64,000 nt of DNA from Butyricicoccus porcorum (GCF_002157465.1 NZ_NHOC01000005.1:133134-197133); one strand, 5' to 3'; numbered from the stretch's first letter, positions 30,532 to 40,929 are shown. Numbers and translations are program-made. The notes: generated by a model from the sequence alone, not told the origin.

Positions 30532-31551
30532 TCACACGATCCCCTGCCTGCGGCGCGCAATATTGATGGTTCCCTCTTTGCAGTTTTTCAGCCTGCCCAG
30601 CACCCGGCTTGTCCCTTCGACCACACACGCCTCCGGGTCATCAGAAGTATGCGCCTCCAGCCCCAACTCCTGCGACAGATAGCTGCCAATGCCGTACAGC
30701 CTGGACCCGCCGCCTGCCAGCACCAGTCCGGTTTCCGTCAGGTCTCCGACCAGCTCCGGCGGCGTAAGCTCAATCAACCCACAGATGGCGGCGAGAATCT
30801 GTTCCGCCTGCTCATGCAGGACAGAGACCAGCTCCCCCGACTGGACGGTTACACAGGCGGGAAGCCCGTCAGAGACGCGCCGGCCGCGCACGGTGAGCCG
30901 GCTTTCTTTTTCGCGCGGCAGCACGCCGCCGATCTCACATTTGATGTATTCCGCAGTGGACAGGCCGATATCCAGATTATGTGCATCGCGCAGATAGGCC
31001 TGTACCGCATTGTCACAGCTGTCCCCCGCAATGCGGATGGAGACCGCACGCACAACCGCGCCCATGGAAATCACCGCAATATCTGTCGTCCCGCCGCCGA
31101 TATCCACAACCAGCGTGCCCTTCGGGCTGTGCGGATCAATGCCCGCGCCAGCCGCCGCAGCAACCGGCTGTTCCATCAAATAGACCCGGGACGCGCCCGC
31201 CTGGATGCCGGCATCGAGTACCGCTCTCTCCTCCAATTCGGACACCAGCGGCGGGACACAGATGAGCAGATTGGGGCGGAACATGCCGCCGCAGCCCGCG
31301 CGTCGGAGCATGGTTCGCGCCATGATTCCGGCAATTTCACAGTCCGTGATGACCCCGCCGCGCACTGGGCGTACGGCAAGCAAATCCTCCGGTGTTCGTC
31401 CGAGCATATCCCGTGCCTTCTGTCCGACACTGACAACCTGTCCACTTCTACGGCGCACCGCGACCACCGATGGTTCCCGCAAGACAATTCCCTTTCCCTG
31501 CCGGTACAGCAGCACCGACGACGTTCCCAAATCCATGCCAAATGCAAACAT
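30532..31551 (-). CDS. mreB: MreB/Mbl-family rod-shape actin homologue
   Basis: A 339-residue actin-fold protein. The phosphate-1 motif FGMDLGTSSVLLY starts the protein; TLVVDIGGGTTDIAVIS is the phosphate-2 motif; LVLAGGGSRLYGI is the adenosine motif. Forms membrane-associated filaments guiding lateral wall synthesis. The ATG at 31551 follows AGGAGGGA; the longer frame upstream has no homology. The sequence looks divergent (for example Cys- and Gly-rich RRAGCGGMF), so it is likely a paralogue rather than the main MreB. Downstream of comF on the same strand, no mreC/mreD nearby. Confidence 0.85.
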   Translation of the reverse strand: MFAFGMDLGTSSVLLYRQGKGIVLREPSVVAVRRRSGQVVSVGQKARDMLGRTPEDLLAVRPVRGGVITDCEIAGIMARTMLRRAGCGGMFRPNLLICVPPLVSELEERAVLDAGIQAGASRVYLMEQPVAAAAGAGIDPHSPKGTLVVDIGGGTTDIAVISMGAVVRAVSIRIAGDSCDNAVQAYLRDAHNLDIGLSTAEYIKCEIGGVLPREKESRLTVRGRRVSDGLPACVTVQSGELVSVLHEQAEQILAAICGLIELTPPELVGDLTETGLVLAGGGSRLYGIGSYLSQELGLEAHTSDDPEACVVEGTSRVLGRLKNCKEGTINIARRRQGIV

Positions 31552-31678
31552 CCTGTGTCCCTCCTGTCCATTTTTCGGGTTACACAACAGTATATGCCGG
31601 TTTGGACAGCACTGATACACAGGATGCTGCTTTTTTTGCTCGACAGGGTTCGCGCAACGCTGTCGGTATGTACTGATT

Positions 31679-32320
31679 TTATCGCATGGTCTTCGCCACG
31701 GCGAGTGCCCAGACGTGCACGGCACCCATTTCCCGCAAAATGCCCGCACATGTGCTGACCGTTGCCCCCGTCGTCACGATATCATCGACCAGAAGAACGG
31801 TCTTTCCGTTGACATCCGCCGAACTGCGCGGAAAAAAAGTCCGGCGGGCATTGTGCCAGCGCTCCTCTGCACGCAGGTCAACCTGCCGACGCGCAAGCAC
31901 CCGCCTGCGCAGAGTTTCTTCAAATGGTATGTCCCACTGCGCTGCAATGCATTTTGCCAACTCTGCACTCTGATTAAAGCCGCGCCCATGTGCATGTGCC
32001 GCGCTGATCGGCACACAGGTCACCAGCTCCGGCCGGGGCATGTGATGCAGCTCCCACGCCTGCGCGGCCAGCTCCGCGAGTGGCTTGCCATATGCATATC
32101 GCTGATTAAATTTATAATCCAAAACCGCACGCCGGAATCGTCCCTGATACGGCGCGGCACAGACCAGTCCATCGGTATTCTGCGGCGTCGAACAGTACAG
32201 TGCTCGCATATCCTGTCCGATGCGTGCGCGGCAGTCCGGGCACAGCCCATGCTGTTCCTCTGAAATCCGTTCCCCGCACACCATACACTTCGGCGGGTAC
32301 AACAGTGTCAGCGCCCTCAT
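31679..32320 (-). CDS. comF: ComF-family phosphoribosyltransferase-like protein
   Basis: A 213-residue protein with an N-terminal zinc-finger (CMVCGERI and CPDCRARI) and a type I phosphoribosyltransferase domain ending in the PRPP loop VLLVDDIVTTGAT. GRGFNQSAELAK is the conserved ComFC segment. ComF supports DNA uptake in competent bacteria; many non-competent species also keep it. It overlaps the 3' end of recD2 by 4 nt (ATGA), so a DNA-processing operon recD2-comF is indicated. Confidence 0.9.
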   Translation of the reverse strand: MRALTLLYPPKCMVCGERISEEQHGLCPDCRARIGQDMRALYCSTPQNTDGLVCAAPYQGRFRRAVLDYKFNQRYAYGKPLAELAAQAWELHHMPRPELVTCVPISAAHAHGRGFNQSAELAKCIAAQWDIPFEETLRRRVLARRQVDLRAEERWHNARRTFFPRSSADVNGKTVLLVDDIVTTGATVSTCAGILREMGAVHVWALAVAKTMR

Positions 32321-34581
32321 TCTTCATCCAGTCCCAGTTGTTCCGGCTCCTTTGCACTGCGGATGAGCCGTGCGCGCAGCGCGCTGTAGCGTCGGTTGCG
32401 CGTGTTTGTATTGACCATGGTCTCTGTCACCGCCGGGTCTCCGACAAGCACCAGCAGCTTCTTTGCGCGTGTAATCGCCGTGTACAGGATGTTGCGTGTG
32501 AGCAGCCGCCTGCCGATGCCGTTGGGCAGTGCGACAATGACCGCGTCAAATTCACTGCCCTGCGACTTGTGCACAGTCATCGCATACGCCAGCTCCAACT
32601 CGCTGAGCATGTCAAACGAATAATGCGCCAGCTTGTCGTCGAACTGGATGAGCATGCTCTCCTCCGACAGTGAAATGCCGACGATGCGCCCCACATCGCC
32701 ATTGAACATGCCGGAACCGACCTCATCCGGGTCATCCTGCTTTTCCCACACGATGTCATAATTGTTGCGCACCTGCATGACGCGGTCACCGAGCCGAAAC
32801 ACCGTATCACCATAGCGTTTTTCCGGCTTGCCAGGCTCCTGTGGATTGAGTGCCTTCTGTAACAGGCTGTTGAGCTGGTGTGTACCCGCCGCCTGTCGGC
32901 GCGACGGCGTCAGCACCTGAATCTGATCGGGTGTAAACCCATAATAATCCGGCAGGCGTTTGCGGCACAGTTCCACCACTGTCGCCATGACATCGTCCGC
33001 ACTGCGCTGCTTCATAATGAAGAAATCGCCGTCACGTCCACCGCTGACCGGCATTTCTCCGTGATTGATCGCGTGCGCATTGCGTACAATGGCGCTCTGC
33101 TGTGCCTGACGAAAAATCTCATCCAGCTCGATGGTATGAATGCGCTCCGAGCCAATACAGTCGCGCAGGAAATTGCCCGGGCCGACCGGCGGCAGCTGGT
33201 CGGCATCGCCCACCAATATCAGACGCGTTTCCGGCCGCAGCGCTTCGAGCAGCGCCTGCATCAGCACAATGTCGATCATCGACACCTCGTCCAGAATGAC
33301 AACGTCGCATTCCAATGGATTTTCTTTGTTGCGTGCAAACGCCGCATGCGGGTCGGCACCACGGTAGCCTGCTTCAAGCAGGCGGTGGATGGTCTTCGCC
33401 TCGCGCCCACACAGCTCACTCAGCCGCTTTGCCGCACGCCCGGTTGGCGCGGCGAGCACAGTCTCCAGTCCGACAGCATCGAAAAATTCCAGCATACCGC
33501 GCACCGTCGTCGTCTTACCGGTGCCCGGGCCGCCGGTCAGGATGACAAGGCCATACCGCGCCGCCCATTCAATTGCCTGCCGCTGCCGCGGCGCATAGGT
33601 AATTGCACTGTTTTCCTCCAGCGAGTCCAGCAGCTCACCCACATCAAACTCATATTCATATTCCGAATCAGACAGCTCGGCGAGATAATCCGCGACAAAA
33701 ACCTCTGCCTCATGCATCGGCTCCAGATAAACTGCATCGCGGCGACAGATGTGTTCACACACCAGATTCCCGGTGTCCTCCAGCTGTGCAAATGCATCGT
33801 CCAGCAGCTCTGCCTCCGGCTCAAAGCCGTCCTCATCCTGCAACAACCGGCTGGACGTCGCAAGCAGCTTGTTTTTTGGAATAAAGGTATGCCCATTGGT
33901 CAGGTTGAACCGGAGCGTATACAGGATTCCCGCCTTCAGCCGTTCCGGGCTGTCCAGCGCCATGCCCTGTGACAGTGCCAGTGTATCCGCTGCCGTGAAA
34001 TCCACTTCAAATTCTTCATTGCACAGCAGATACGGGTTTTCCATGATGTGCTCGATGGCAGATTCTTTATATCGCTTATACAGCCGCGCCGCCAGCTGCG
34101 GTGGAAGCTCGTTCTCCATCAGGAATTCCATCAGGCGGCGCATGGATGTCTGATGACGGAACTGTTCACCGATCGCCTCCGCTTTGCGCGCTGTGATGCC
34201 GCTGATACAGGTCAGGCGTTCCGGTTCGTTCGCCATGACCTCAAATGTTTCCTCACCAAAACAGTCGGCAATCTTGCGCGCGAGCTTCGGGCCGATGCCT
34301 TTGACAATACCGGAGGACAGATAGTCCGCAATGCCCTTGACGGTAGCCGGCATGCGGCGTTCAAAATATTCCGTCTGGAACTGCTCGCCATAGGCGGCAT
34401 GGGTGACCCAGTGCCCGGTCAGCATCAGTTCCTCGCCGAGGCAGATCTGCGGCAGTGTGCCGACCGCCGTCACCTCCTCGCCGTTGTCTGTGACCACGCG
34501 GATGACGGCGTATCCGTTGTCTTCATTCTGATAAATCACCGCATCCACCGTGCCGCTGATGCTTTGCAGCTCGTTGTCCAT
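32317..34581 (-). CDS. recD2: ATP-dependent RecD2-type DNA helicase
   Basis: A 754-residue superfamily 1B 5'-3' helicase. The N-terminal OB-like and helix-hairpin-helix region (GIVKGIGPKLARKIAD) precedes motif I GGPGTGKTTTVRG, motif II ILDEVSMID, GDADQLPPVGPG (motif III) and the C-terminal YAMTVHKSQGSEF and YTAITRAKK motifs. RecD2 acts in repair and replication without RecBC. Start at 34581 (MDNELQSISG) follows GGAGGACAGG; the extra upstream residues overlap the tuf terminator and are excluded. comF overlaps its stop. Confidence 0.95.
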   Translation of the reverse strand: MDNELQSISGTVDAVIYQNEDNGYAVIRVVTDNGEEVTAVGTLPQICLGEELMLTGHWVTHAAYGEQFQTEYFERRMPATVKGIADYLSSGIVKGIGPKLARKIADCFGEETFEVMANEPERLTCISGITARKAEAIGEQFRHQTSMRRLMEFLMENELPPQLAARLYKRYKESAIEHIMENPYLLCNEEFEVDFTAADTLALSQGMALDSPERLKAGILYTLRFNLTNGHTFIPKNKLLATSSRLLQDEDGFEPEAELLDDAFAQLEDTGNLVCEHICRRDAVYLEPMHEAEVFVADYLAELSDSEYEYEFDVGELLDSLEENSAITYAPRQRQAIEWAARYGLVILTGGPGTGKTTTVRGMLEFFDAVGLETVLAAPTGRAAKRLSELCGREAKTIHRLLEAGYRGADPHAAFARNKENPLECDVVILDEVSMIDIVLMQALLEALRPETRLILVGDADQLPPVGPGNFLRDCIGSERIHTIELDEIFRQAQQSAIVRNAHAINHGEMPVSGGRDGDFFIMKQRSADDVMATVVELCRKRLPDYYGFTPDQIQVLTPSRRQAAGTHQLNSLLQKALNPQEPGKPEKRYGDTVFRLGDRVMQVRNNYDIVWEKQDDPDEVGSGMFNGDVGRIVGISLSEESMLIQFDDKLAHYSFDMLSELELAYAMTVHKSQGSEFDAVIVALPNGIGRRLLTRNILYTAITRAKKLLVLVGDPAVTETMVNTNTRNRRYSALRARLIRSAKEPEQLGLDEE

Positions 34582-34632
34582 AGTCCTGTCCTCCGTCAAA
34601 ATTTCTGCCCTCCTATTATAGCACGGAACACG

Positions 34633-34667
34633 CAAAAAGTCCCGCCCGGATGAACCCGGACGGGACA
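34633..34667 (-). terminator. Terminator after tuf
   Basis: Minus strand GTCCCGTCCGG and CCGGGCGGGAC pair around a short loop and are followed by TTTTTG. Ends the str operon. Confidence 0.9.
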
Positions 34668-34699
34668 AAATGTGCGTTATCTCAAAGAGATACGATCAA

Positions 34700-35902
34700 T
34701 TATTCGTAGATCTCGGTAACGACGCCGGAACCAACGGTTCTGCCGCCCTCACGGATAGCGAAACGCAGACCCTTCTCGATAGCGATCGGGGTAATCAGCG
34801 CAACGTCCATGTCGACGTTATCGCCCGGCATGCACATCTCAACGCCTTCCGGCAGGGAGATAACACCGGTAACGTCGGTGGTACGGAAGTAGAACTGCGG
34901 ACGGTAGTTGTTGAAGAACGGAGTATGACGACCGCCTTCTTCCTTCTTCAGAACGTATACCTGGCCCTTGAACTTGGTATGCGGATGAATGGAGCCCGGC
35001 TTAGCGATAACCTGGCCACGCTCGACCTCGTTCTTCTGGATACCACGCAGCAGGGTGCCGATGTTGTCGCCAGCTTCAGCGTAGTCGAGCAGCTTGCGGA
35101 ACATCTCGATACCGGTAACAACGGTCTTGCGCGGAGCGTCCATCAGGCCGACGATTTCAACTTCTTCGCCCATCTTGATCTGGCCACGCTCTACACGGCC
35201 GGTAGCAACGGTACCACGACCGGTGATGGAGAATACGTCCTCGACCGGCATCAGGAACGGCAGGTCAGACTTACGCTCCGGGGTCGGAATGTATTCGTCG
35301 ACAGCGTCCATCAGCTCATGGATGCAAGCGTACTCCGGTGCATTCGGATCGGTGGACTCGCACTCCAGAACGCCCAGAGCGGTGCCGCGGATGATCGGAA
35401 TGTCGTCGCCCGGGAACTCGTAGTCGCTCAGCAGCTCACGGATTTCCATCTCTACGAGATCCAGCAGCTCCTCGTCGTCTACCTGGTCAACCTTGTTCAT
35501 GAAGACAACGATGTACGGAACGCCTACCTGGCGAGCCAGCAGGATGTGCTCACGGGTCTGCGGCATCGGGCCGTCAGCGGAAGAAACGACCAGGATTGCA
35601 CCGTCCATCTGAGCAGCGCCGGTGATCATGTTCTTAACGTAGTCGGCATGGCCCGGGCAGTCAACGTGTGCGTAGTGACGATTCTTGGTCTTGTACTCGA
35701 CGTGAGCGGTGTTGATGGTGATGCCACGCTCCTTCTCTTCCGGAGCCTTATCGATCTCATCATACTTCATAACCTCAGCTTCGCCTTCCAGAGCGAGAAC
35801 CTTGGTGATTGCAGCGGTAAGGGTGGTCTTGCCGTGGTCGACATGGCCGATGGTGCCAATGTTAACATGAGGCAGGTCTCTTACGTACTTTTCCTTTGCC
35901 AT
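34700..35902 (-). CDS. tuf: Elongation factor Tu
   Basis: A 400-residue translational GTPase delivering aminoacyl-t[12 protein letters not shown] (G1), the switch region [24 protein letters not shown] (G3), NKVDQVDD (G4) and the beta-barrel domains are all intact. Strongly biased codon use and AAAGGAGG site indicate very high expression. Last gene of L7Ae-rpsL-rpsG-fusA-tuf, followed by a strong terminator. Only one tuf copy is seen in the window. Confidence 0.99.
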   Translation of the reverse strand: MAKEKYVRDLPHVNIGTIGHVDHGKTTLTAAITKVLALEGEAEVMKYDEIDKAPEEKERGITINTAHVEYKTKNRHYAHVDCPGHADYVKNMITGAAQMDGAILVVSSADGPMPQTREHILLARQVGVPYIVVFMNKVDQVDDEELLDLVEMEIRELLSDYEFPGDDIPIIRGTALGVLECESTDPNAPEYACIHELMDAVDEYIPTPERKSDLPFLMPVEDVFSITGRGTVATGRVERGQIKMGEEVEIVGLMDAPRKTVVTGIEMFRKLLDYAEAGDNIGTLLRGIQKNEVERGQVIAKPGSIHPHTKFKGQVYVLKKEEGGRHTPFFNNYRPQFYFRTTDVTGVISLPEGVEMCMPGDNVDMDVALITPIAIEKGLRFAIREGGRTVGSGVVTEIYE

Positions 35903-35993
35903 TGTTGTTATCCTCCTTTGTATGATAGGGACATAGTCATTACAGACTTATTGTATCTTAATGCCTGCAAAAAAGCAAGCATAACCTTTGGGA

Positions 35994-38075
35994 TTAGCCC
36001 TGCTTGTTGCGGCCTGCGATGATCTTCTCCTGAATGGACTTCGGGATCTCCGCGTAGTGGCTCGGCTGCATGACATACTGGCCGCGGCCCTGGGAGCGGG
36101 AACGAAGGTCGGTCGCGTAACCGAACATTTCGGACAGCGGAACTGCTGCGGAAATTGCCTGTACAGCACCACGCGGCTCCATGCCCTGAATCTGGCCACG
36201 GCGGGAGTTCAGGTCGCCGATAACGTCGCCCATGTATTCCTCCGGAACCATAACGTCGACCTGCATGATCGGCTCGGTCAGAACCGGGTCAGCCTTCTTC
36301 ATTGCATCCTTGAATGCCATAGAACCGGCAATCTTAAACGCCATTTCAGAGGAGTCGACTTCATGATAGGAGCCATCATACAGGGTAACCTTACAGTCAA
36401 CAACCGGGTAGCCTGCCAGTACGCCGTTCTGCATAGCGCCCTGGATACCCTGGTTAACCGGCTCGATGTATTCCTTCGGAATCGCACCGCCGACAACCTT
36501 GTTGATGAATTCGTAGCCCTTGCCCGGTTCGTTCGGCTCGAGGATGATCTTAACATGACCATACTGGCCCTTACCACCGGACTGACGTGCGTACTTGCAC
36601 TCAACGTCAGCAGACTTGCGGATGGTCTCCTTGTAGGCTACCTGCGGCTTGCCTACGTTCGCCTCAACCTTGAACTCACGCAGCAGACGGTCGACGATGA
36701 TCTCCAGATGGAGCTCGCCCATGCCTGCGATGATGGTCTGACCGGTTTCCTCGTCGGTGTAGGTCTTGAAGGTCGGGTCTTCTTCTGCCAGCTTTGCCAG
36801 CGCGATGCCCATCTTCTCCTGACCGGCCTTGGTCTTCGGCTCGATGGCAACACGGATAACCGGCTCCGGGAAGTTCATGGACTCCAGGATGATCGGGTGC
36901 TTTTCGTCGCACAGCGTGTCACCGGTGGTGGTGTTCTTGAAGCCTACAGCTGCGGCAATGTCGCCGGAGTATACCTTGGTGATATCCTCGCGGTGGTTTG
37001 CATGCATCAGCAACAGACGGCCCAGTCTCTCGCGCTTGTCCTTGGTTGCGTTGAGGACAGAGGTGCCTGCGTCAACGGTACCGGAGTATACGCGGATGAA
37101 GGACAGACGGCCAACGAACGGGTCGGTGGCAATCTTAAACGCCAGTGCAGAGAACGGAGCCTCGTCATCGGACGGACGCTCGTCCTCCTCGCCGGTATCC
37201 GGGTTGATACCCTTGATCGGCGGAATGTCGATCGGAGCCGGCATGTAATCAATAACAGCATCCAGCAGCATCTGAACGCCCTTATTGCGGTAAGCGGTAC
37301 CGCAGAGTACCGGTACAAGCTCGTTGGCGATGGTTGCCTTGCGGAGTGCGGCCTTGAGCTCCTCAACGGTAATCTCTTCGCCCTCCAGGTACTTCATCAT
37401 CAGATCGTCGTCGGTCTCCGTGATGGACTCAACCATGGCGTCGTGGTACTCCTGCGCCTTGTCGAGCATGTCAGCCGGGATGTCCTCATCGCGGACGTCC
37501 TTGCCGAGGTCATCATAGTAAACCTCTGCGCGCATCGTCATCAGGTCGATGATGCCGACAAAATCGCTCTCGGAACCAATCGGCAGCTGAATCGGAACCG
37601 GCTTACACTTCAGACGATCCTTCATCATTTCAACTACGTTGTAGAAGTTTGCGCCCATGATATCCATCTTGTTGACGAATGCCATACGCGGAACCTTGTA
37701 GTCGTCAGCCTGATGCCAAACGGTCTCAGACTGCGGCTCGACGCCGCCCTTTGCGCAGAATACGCAAACAGAGCCGTCGAGGACACGCAGGGAACGCTGT
37801 ACTTCTACGGTAAAGTCAACGTGACCCGGGGTGTCGATGATATTGATACGATGGCCCTTCCAGTGGCAGGTGGTAGCAGCGGACGTAATGGTGATACCGC
37901 GCTCCTGCTCCTGAGCCATCCAGTCCATGACAGCGGCGCCTTCGTGCGTCTCACCGATCTTATGCGTACGGCCCGTATAGAACAGGATACGCTCGGTGGT
38001 CGTCGTCTTGCCGGCGTCGATATGCGCCATGATACCAATATTTCTGGTTTTTTCCAGTGTAAACTCTCTGGGCAT
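35994..38075 (-). CDS. fusA: Elongation factor G
   Basis: A 693-residue translocation GTPase. [19 protein letters not shown] (G1), [12 protein letters not shown] (switch 1), [16 protein letters not shown] (G3) and NKMD (G4) are present, followed by the tRNA-mimicking domains III-V ([22 protein letters not shown]). AAGGAG precedes the ATG. Fourth gene of the str operon, between rpsG and tuf. Confidence 0.99.
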   Translation of the reverse strand: MPREFTLEKTRNIGIMAHIDAGKTTTTERILFYTGRTHKIGETHEGAAVMDWMAQEQERGITITSAATTCHWKGHRINIIDTPGHVDFTVEVQRSLRVLDGSVCVFCAKGGVEPQSETVWHQADDYKVPRMAFVNKMDIMGANFYNVVEMMKDRLKCKPVPIQLPIGSESDFVGIIDLMTMRAEVYYDDLGKDVRDEDIPADMLDKAQEYHDAMVESITETDDDLMMKYLEGEEITVEELKAALRKATIANELVPVLCGTAYRNKGVQMLLDAVIDYMPAPIDIPPIKGINPDTGEEDERPSDDEAPFSALAFKIATDPFVGRLSFIRVYSGTVDAGTSVLNATKDKRERLGRLLLMHANHREDITKVYSGDIAAAVGFKNTTTGDTLCDEKHPIILESMNFPEPVIRVAIEPKTKAGQEKMGIALAKLAEEDPTFKTYTDEETGQTIIAGMGELHLEIIVDRLLREFKVEANVGKPQVAYKETIRKSADVECKYARQSGGKGQYGHVKIILEPNEPGKGYEFINKVVGGAIPKEYIEPVNQGIQGAMQNGVLAGYPVVDCKVTLYDGSYHEVDSSEMAFKIAGSMAFKDAMKKADPVLTEPIMQVDVMVPEEYMGDVIGDLNSRRGQIQGMEPRGAVQAISAAVPLSEMFGYATDLRSRSQGRGQYVMQPSHYAEIPKSIQEKIIAGRNKQG

Positions 38076-38114
38076 AGTGTTCTCCTTTCGTAAAGCTACC
38101 CAATACAGACCAGA

Positions 38115-38585
38115 TTAGAATCTGTAATGTGCAAACGCCTTGTTAGCCTCTGCCATCTTATGGGTGTCTTCACGCTTCTTAACGGCACCGCCCAGGTTGT
38201 TCACTGCGTCCATGATTTCGCCTGCGAGTCTCTCAGCCATCGTTCTCTCAGAACGGGCACGGGAGTATTTGGTGATCCAGCGCAGACCCAGGGTCTGGCG
38301 TCTCTCCGGGCGAACTTCCATCGGAACCTGGTACGTAGCACCGCCGACACGGCGAGCCTTAACTTCCAGAGACGGCATAATGTTATCCATTGCCTCAGTA
38401 AATACTTCTAACGGATCGCGGCCAGTCTTCTCCTTCACGATGTCAAAAGCACCGTAAACAACCTTCTGGGCTACGCCCTTCTTACCGTCGAGCATGATCG
38501 AGTTGATCAGCTTGGTAACGAGCTGGGAGCCGTAGAGCGGATCCGGAAGAACTTCTCTCTTGGGAACAAATCCTCTTCTTGGCAC
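38115..38585 (-). CDS. rpsG: 30S ribosomal protein S7
   Basis: A 156-residue S7 of standard length; it nucleates assembly of the 30S head. [19 protein letters not shown] starts the protein and [18 protein letters not shown] is conserved. The start is GTG at 38585, preceded by AAGGAGGG with normal spacing; the in-frame ATG at 38603 overlaps that site and would add six residues not found in S7. Confidence 0.97.
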   Translation of the reverse strand: MPRRGFVPKREVLPDPLYGSQLVTKLINSIMLDGKKGVAQKVVYGAFDIVKEKTGRDPLEVFTEAMDNIMPSLEVKARRVGGATYQVPMEVRPERRQTLGLRWITKYSRARSERTMAERLAGEIMDAVNNLGGAVKKREDTHKMAEANKAFAHYRF

Positions 38586-38627
38586 GATACTTCCCTCCTT
38601 CACAAAAAAATGATTTCATAGGTACTT

Positions 38628-38647
38628 CAAAAGCCACCCCTGGCTTT
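38628..38647. promoter_or_regulatory. Hairpin between rpsL and rpsG
   Basis: AAAAGCCA and TGGCTTTT flank CCCC, an 8-bp stem in an unusually long 197-bp gap between two str-operon genes that are normally close. It could be an attenuator or the S7 autoregulatory target; no direct evidence. Confidence 0.4.
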
Positions 38648-38782
38648 TGTCATCGCCTGTCCGAGGAGTCTGAAACAAATCTATTCAAACACGCTCAGGA
38701 CAAAGCTTGTTCTGCTTTGCTGAACCAAAAGTGTTCAAGTCAAACGCACGGGTTAAGTGTGGGTTTTGATTTGGGCTTTTGT

Positions 38783-39202
38783 TTACTTGCCCGGCTTCGG
38801 ACGCTTCGCGCCGTACTTGGAGCGGGCCTGATGGCGGTTTGCAACGCCCTGGGTATCGAGGGAACCGCGGATGATATGGTAACGAACACCCGGAAGGTCC
38901 TTGACACGGCCGCCGCGAACCATAACGACGGAGTGCTCCTGCAGGTTGTGGCCGATGCCCGGGATATAAGCGGAAACTTCCATACCGTTGGTCAGCTTAA
39001 CACGAGCGACCTTACGCAGTGCGGAGTTCGGCTTTTTCGGGGTCATGGTCTTGACAGTAGTGCAGACGCCTCTCTTCTGCGGGGACGGCTGGCTGGTTGC
39101 CTTCTTCTTCAGGGAGTTCAGACCTACCTGAAGAGCCGGAGCGGTAGACTTGTACGCTACTTCCTGTCTGCCCTTGCGAACGAGCTGGTTAAAGGTTGGC
39201 AT
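38783..39202 (-). CDS. rpsL: 30S ribosomal protein S12
   Basis: A 139-residue S12, located at the decoding centre. The sequence [19 protein letters not shown] and [17 protein letters not shown] are the conserved blocks; the Lys residues where streptomycin-resistance mutations arise are wild type (PKKPNS and VKDLPG). AAGGAGG precedes the ATG. Second gene of the str operon. Confidence 0.98.
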   Translation of the reverse strand: MPTFNQLVRKGRQEVAYKSTAPALQVGLNSLKKKATSQPSPQKRGVCTTVKTMTPKKPNSALRKVARVKLTNGMEVSAYIPGIGHNLQEHSVVMVRGGRVKDLPGVRYHIIRGSLDTQGVANRHQARSKYGAKRPKPGK

Positions 39203-39273
39203 TTAACTGGCACCTCCTTAAATAAGAATGAATAGATTTATTTCAGCGGGAGTTTGTCCCGTTAAAATCGGAC

Positions 39274-39516
39274 TTATTCTGTGACCGCGACAACGGCAGC
39301 GCCGACGGCGATGCCGACCGCCTCGCCCAGCTGTTTCATGGACGAAACCCCGGTCACTTCGACATTGTGCTGCTCACACAACGCCCGGATAGGGTCGGTA
39401 ATCCGCCGCTCTGCGTCCGCGGCAATGAATACCTGCTTTGCGCCGCCGTCACGGATGACTTTCTTAGACTGCTTGACACCGACGACTTTTGCCGCCGAAG
39501 ACAGCTCTGAGAGCAT
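39274..39516 (-). CDS. rplGB: L7Ae/L30e/Gadd45-family RNA-binding protein
   Basis: An 80-residue K-turn-binding domain protein (YbxF type). VVGVKQSKKVIRDGGAKQVFIAADAE and CEQHNVEVTGVSSMKQLGEAVGI show the conserved fold. In Firmicutes this gene commonly precedes rpsL, as here. It heads the str operon behind its own strong promoter. Its cellular role beyond K-turn RNA binding is not settled. Confidence 0.9.
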   Translation of the reverse strand: MLSELSSAAKVVGVKQSKKVIRDGGAKQVFIAADAERRITDPIRALCEQHNVEVTGVSSMKQLGEAVGIAVGAAVVAVTE

Positions 39517-39545
39517 AACGATACCTCCTTATCGCATACCCGTTT

Positions 39546-39574
39546 ATTTTACCCCATGAACCCCCTGTTGTCAA
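39546..39574 (-). promoter_or_regulatory. Strong sigma-A promoter of the str operon
   Basis: Minus strand TTGACA (plus 39569-39574), 17-bp spacer, TAAAAT (plus 39546-39551), about 30 bp before the L7Ae-like ATG. It makes the str operon independent of rpoBC. Confidence 0.85.
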
Positions 39575-39687
39575 TCTTTTTTTCTTCGATTTTACAAAGC
39601 AGAAAACAGCATTCCCTCTCAGCCGGGTTTTATTCATACATTTGCACAAACCGGTAAAATTTTTTTGAAAAGCCGGGGAAACCCGGG

Positions 39688-39718
39688 CAAAAAAACGCAT
39701 GCAGGAGGCGTCCTGCAT
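39688..39718 (-). terminator. Terminator after the cat cassette
   Basis: Minus strand ATGCAGGA, loop CGCC, TCCTGCAT, then GCG and seven T. Isolates the cat cassette from the str operon. Confidence 0.9.
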
Positions 39719-39730
39719 TCCTGCAATGTG

Positions 39731-40126
39731 TCACCGGAACAGGCCTTTGAGATCGTATAGCAGCCCCTTATCCCACGCCTTGTCATACTTCGCCTGCTTT
39801 TCACTCGCCTGATACACTGCATTGTGATATCGCAGATATCCGCCAGACAGAAAGCCGAACGAAAACACGGCCGCCAGCGTAACGGAGATCAGCTGCCTGC
39901 GCGCGGCAGGGCGGTCGGCAATCCATTGCCACAGGGCAAAGACTGCATATGCCCCCACCAGTACGATCAGCAGCGGCAGCGCCAGTTCCCCGAAAAACGA
40001 GTCGAGTTCCACATCCTTACAGTATTTGCGCAGCATCAGATCGCGGCGCGCAACGGAAACACAAATGACAAGCATAGCTGCGGTCACAGCGGAACAGCCG
40101 TATTTCCAGTATTTGTCGTTCTTCAT
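39731..40126 (-). CDS. Small membrane protein of unknown function
   Basis: About 131 residues with three hydrophobic stretches: near residues 12-26 (GCSAVTAAMLVICVSV), 46-66 (LALPLLIVLVGAYAVFALWQW) and 78-95 (ISVTLAAVFSFGFLSGGYL), then a charged C-terminal tail. I do not recognise a family. The ATG at 40126 follows GAGGGAT; an ATG at 40141 overlapping the cat stop is possible but lacks a site. It is coupled to cat and shares its terminator, so the two form one unit inserted between rpoC and the str operon. Confidence 0.65.
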   Translation of the reverse strand: MKNDKYWKYGCSAVTAAMLVICVSVARRDLMLRKYCKDVELDSFFGELALPLLIVLVGAYAVFALWQWIADRPAARRQLISVTLAAVFSFGFLSGGYLRYHNAVYQASEKQAKYDKAWDKGLLYDLKGLFR

Positions 40127-40137
40127 GGTTTTATCCC

Positions 40138-40791
40138 TCATACCAGCCAGTTTTCCGGATTTTCTGCCAGATTCTCAATATCCCGGAAGGCCTTTGCCGC
40201 ATGCCAGCCGTCTGCCGCCGCGTGGTTGAGCGAAAGCGAGACCGGCAAAAGCAGTCTCCCATCGCGCGCGTGCCACTTCCCCATCAGGAAAATCGGAAAC
40301 AGCATTTGTGGCGCAGTATAGGTATCGCAGCCGTGCCCGGTAAAGCTGAGCCATGGCAGCATGGACAGCGATGTAAAATTGTCCGGCCTGCCCGCCTTTG
40401 CTTTGACCCCCTTCACCCCGGCATATTTTCCCATGTCTTCCGCAGCCTGTGCATAAAACACGCGAAAATCATCGTTCCATTCCGTCCAGATATCGGAAAA
40501 CGTATGGTCATCCTCATGAAAAATTGTGTACGACGGCACACAGTACTCCCAATAGCCCGGATTGCCGTCAGCATCTGTCGCCATGCGCAGCTCCATTGTG
40601 TCATTGACCACGCGCATGACCATCCAAAGCGCCACAGGATAAAATCTGAGCTTTTTCTGTTTCACATGTTGATGCAGTGCGGTGATATCAATCTCATAAT
40701 TCAGGTTGTAGCGCGTGCGCACAACGTCGGTATAATACCGGAAATGCTCCGCACGCGGCCAGGTTTTACAGTCCAGCGGATGAAACAGCAT
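40138..40791 (-). CDS. cat: Type A chloramphenicol O-acetyltransferase family protein
   Basis: A 217-residue CAT-fold protein, normal length for the family (213-220). FHPLDCKTWPRAEHFRYY is the usual N-terminus, and the catalytic SLNHAAADGWH contains His190 and Asp194 in the spacing of His195 and Asp199 of classical CAT; NFTSLSMLPWLSFTG is the acetyl-CoA-side strand. The HxxxDG core is intact but the preceding residue is Asn rather than His, as in chromosomal CAT-like proteins whose drug activity varies. ATG at 40791 follows GCAGGAGG. An inverted repeat covers that site. Inserted between rpoC and the L7Ae-like gene. Confidence 0.85.
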   Translation of the reverse strand: MLFHPLDCKTWPRAEHFRYYTDVVRTRYNLNYEIDITALHQHVKQKKLRFYPVALWMVMRVVNDTMELRMATDADGNPGYWEYCVPSYTIFHEDDHTFSDIWTEWNDDFRVFYAQAAEDMGKYAGVKGVKAKAGRPDNFTSLSMLPWLSFTGHGCDTYTAPQMLFPIFLMGKWHARDGRLLLPVSLSLNHAAADGWHAAKAFRDIENLAENPENWLV

Positions 40792-40801
40792 CGTTCTTCG
40801 C

Positions 40802-40833
40802 CTCCTGCTGACAGTATACCATACCCGCAGGAG
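40802..40833 (-). promoter_or_regulatory. Inverted repeat able to mask the cat ribosome-binding site
   Basis: CTCCTGC (40802-40808) and GCAGGAG (40827-40833) form a 7-bp inverted repeat; in the mRNA the cat site GCAGGAG pairs with upstream CTCCTGC. The loop contains TGG-TATACT, which could instead be an extended -10. Both readings are possible. Confidence 0.4.
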
Positions 40834-40929
40834 ATTCGCACGCACTTGTTCGGCCACTGTCTGCGCCAAATCAATCGCACTTGCAGAAATATAAAAGAAA
40901 TTGAAAAGAAGTTAGGGCGTATCTGAAAA

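Noticed and set aside
35988-38093. 701-codon plus-strand open frame across fusA
   Set aside because: Antisense shadow of fusA; no motif and no ribosome-binding site.
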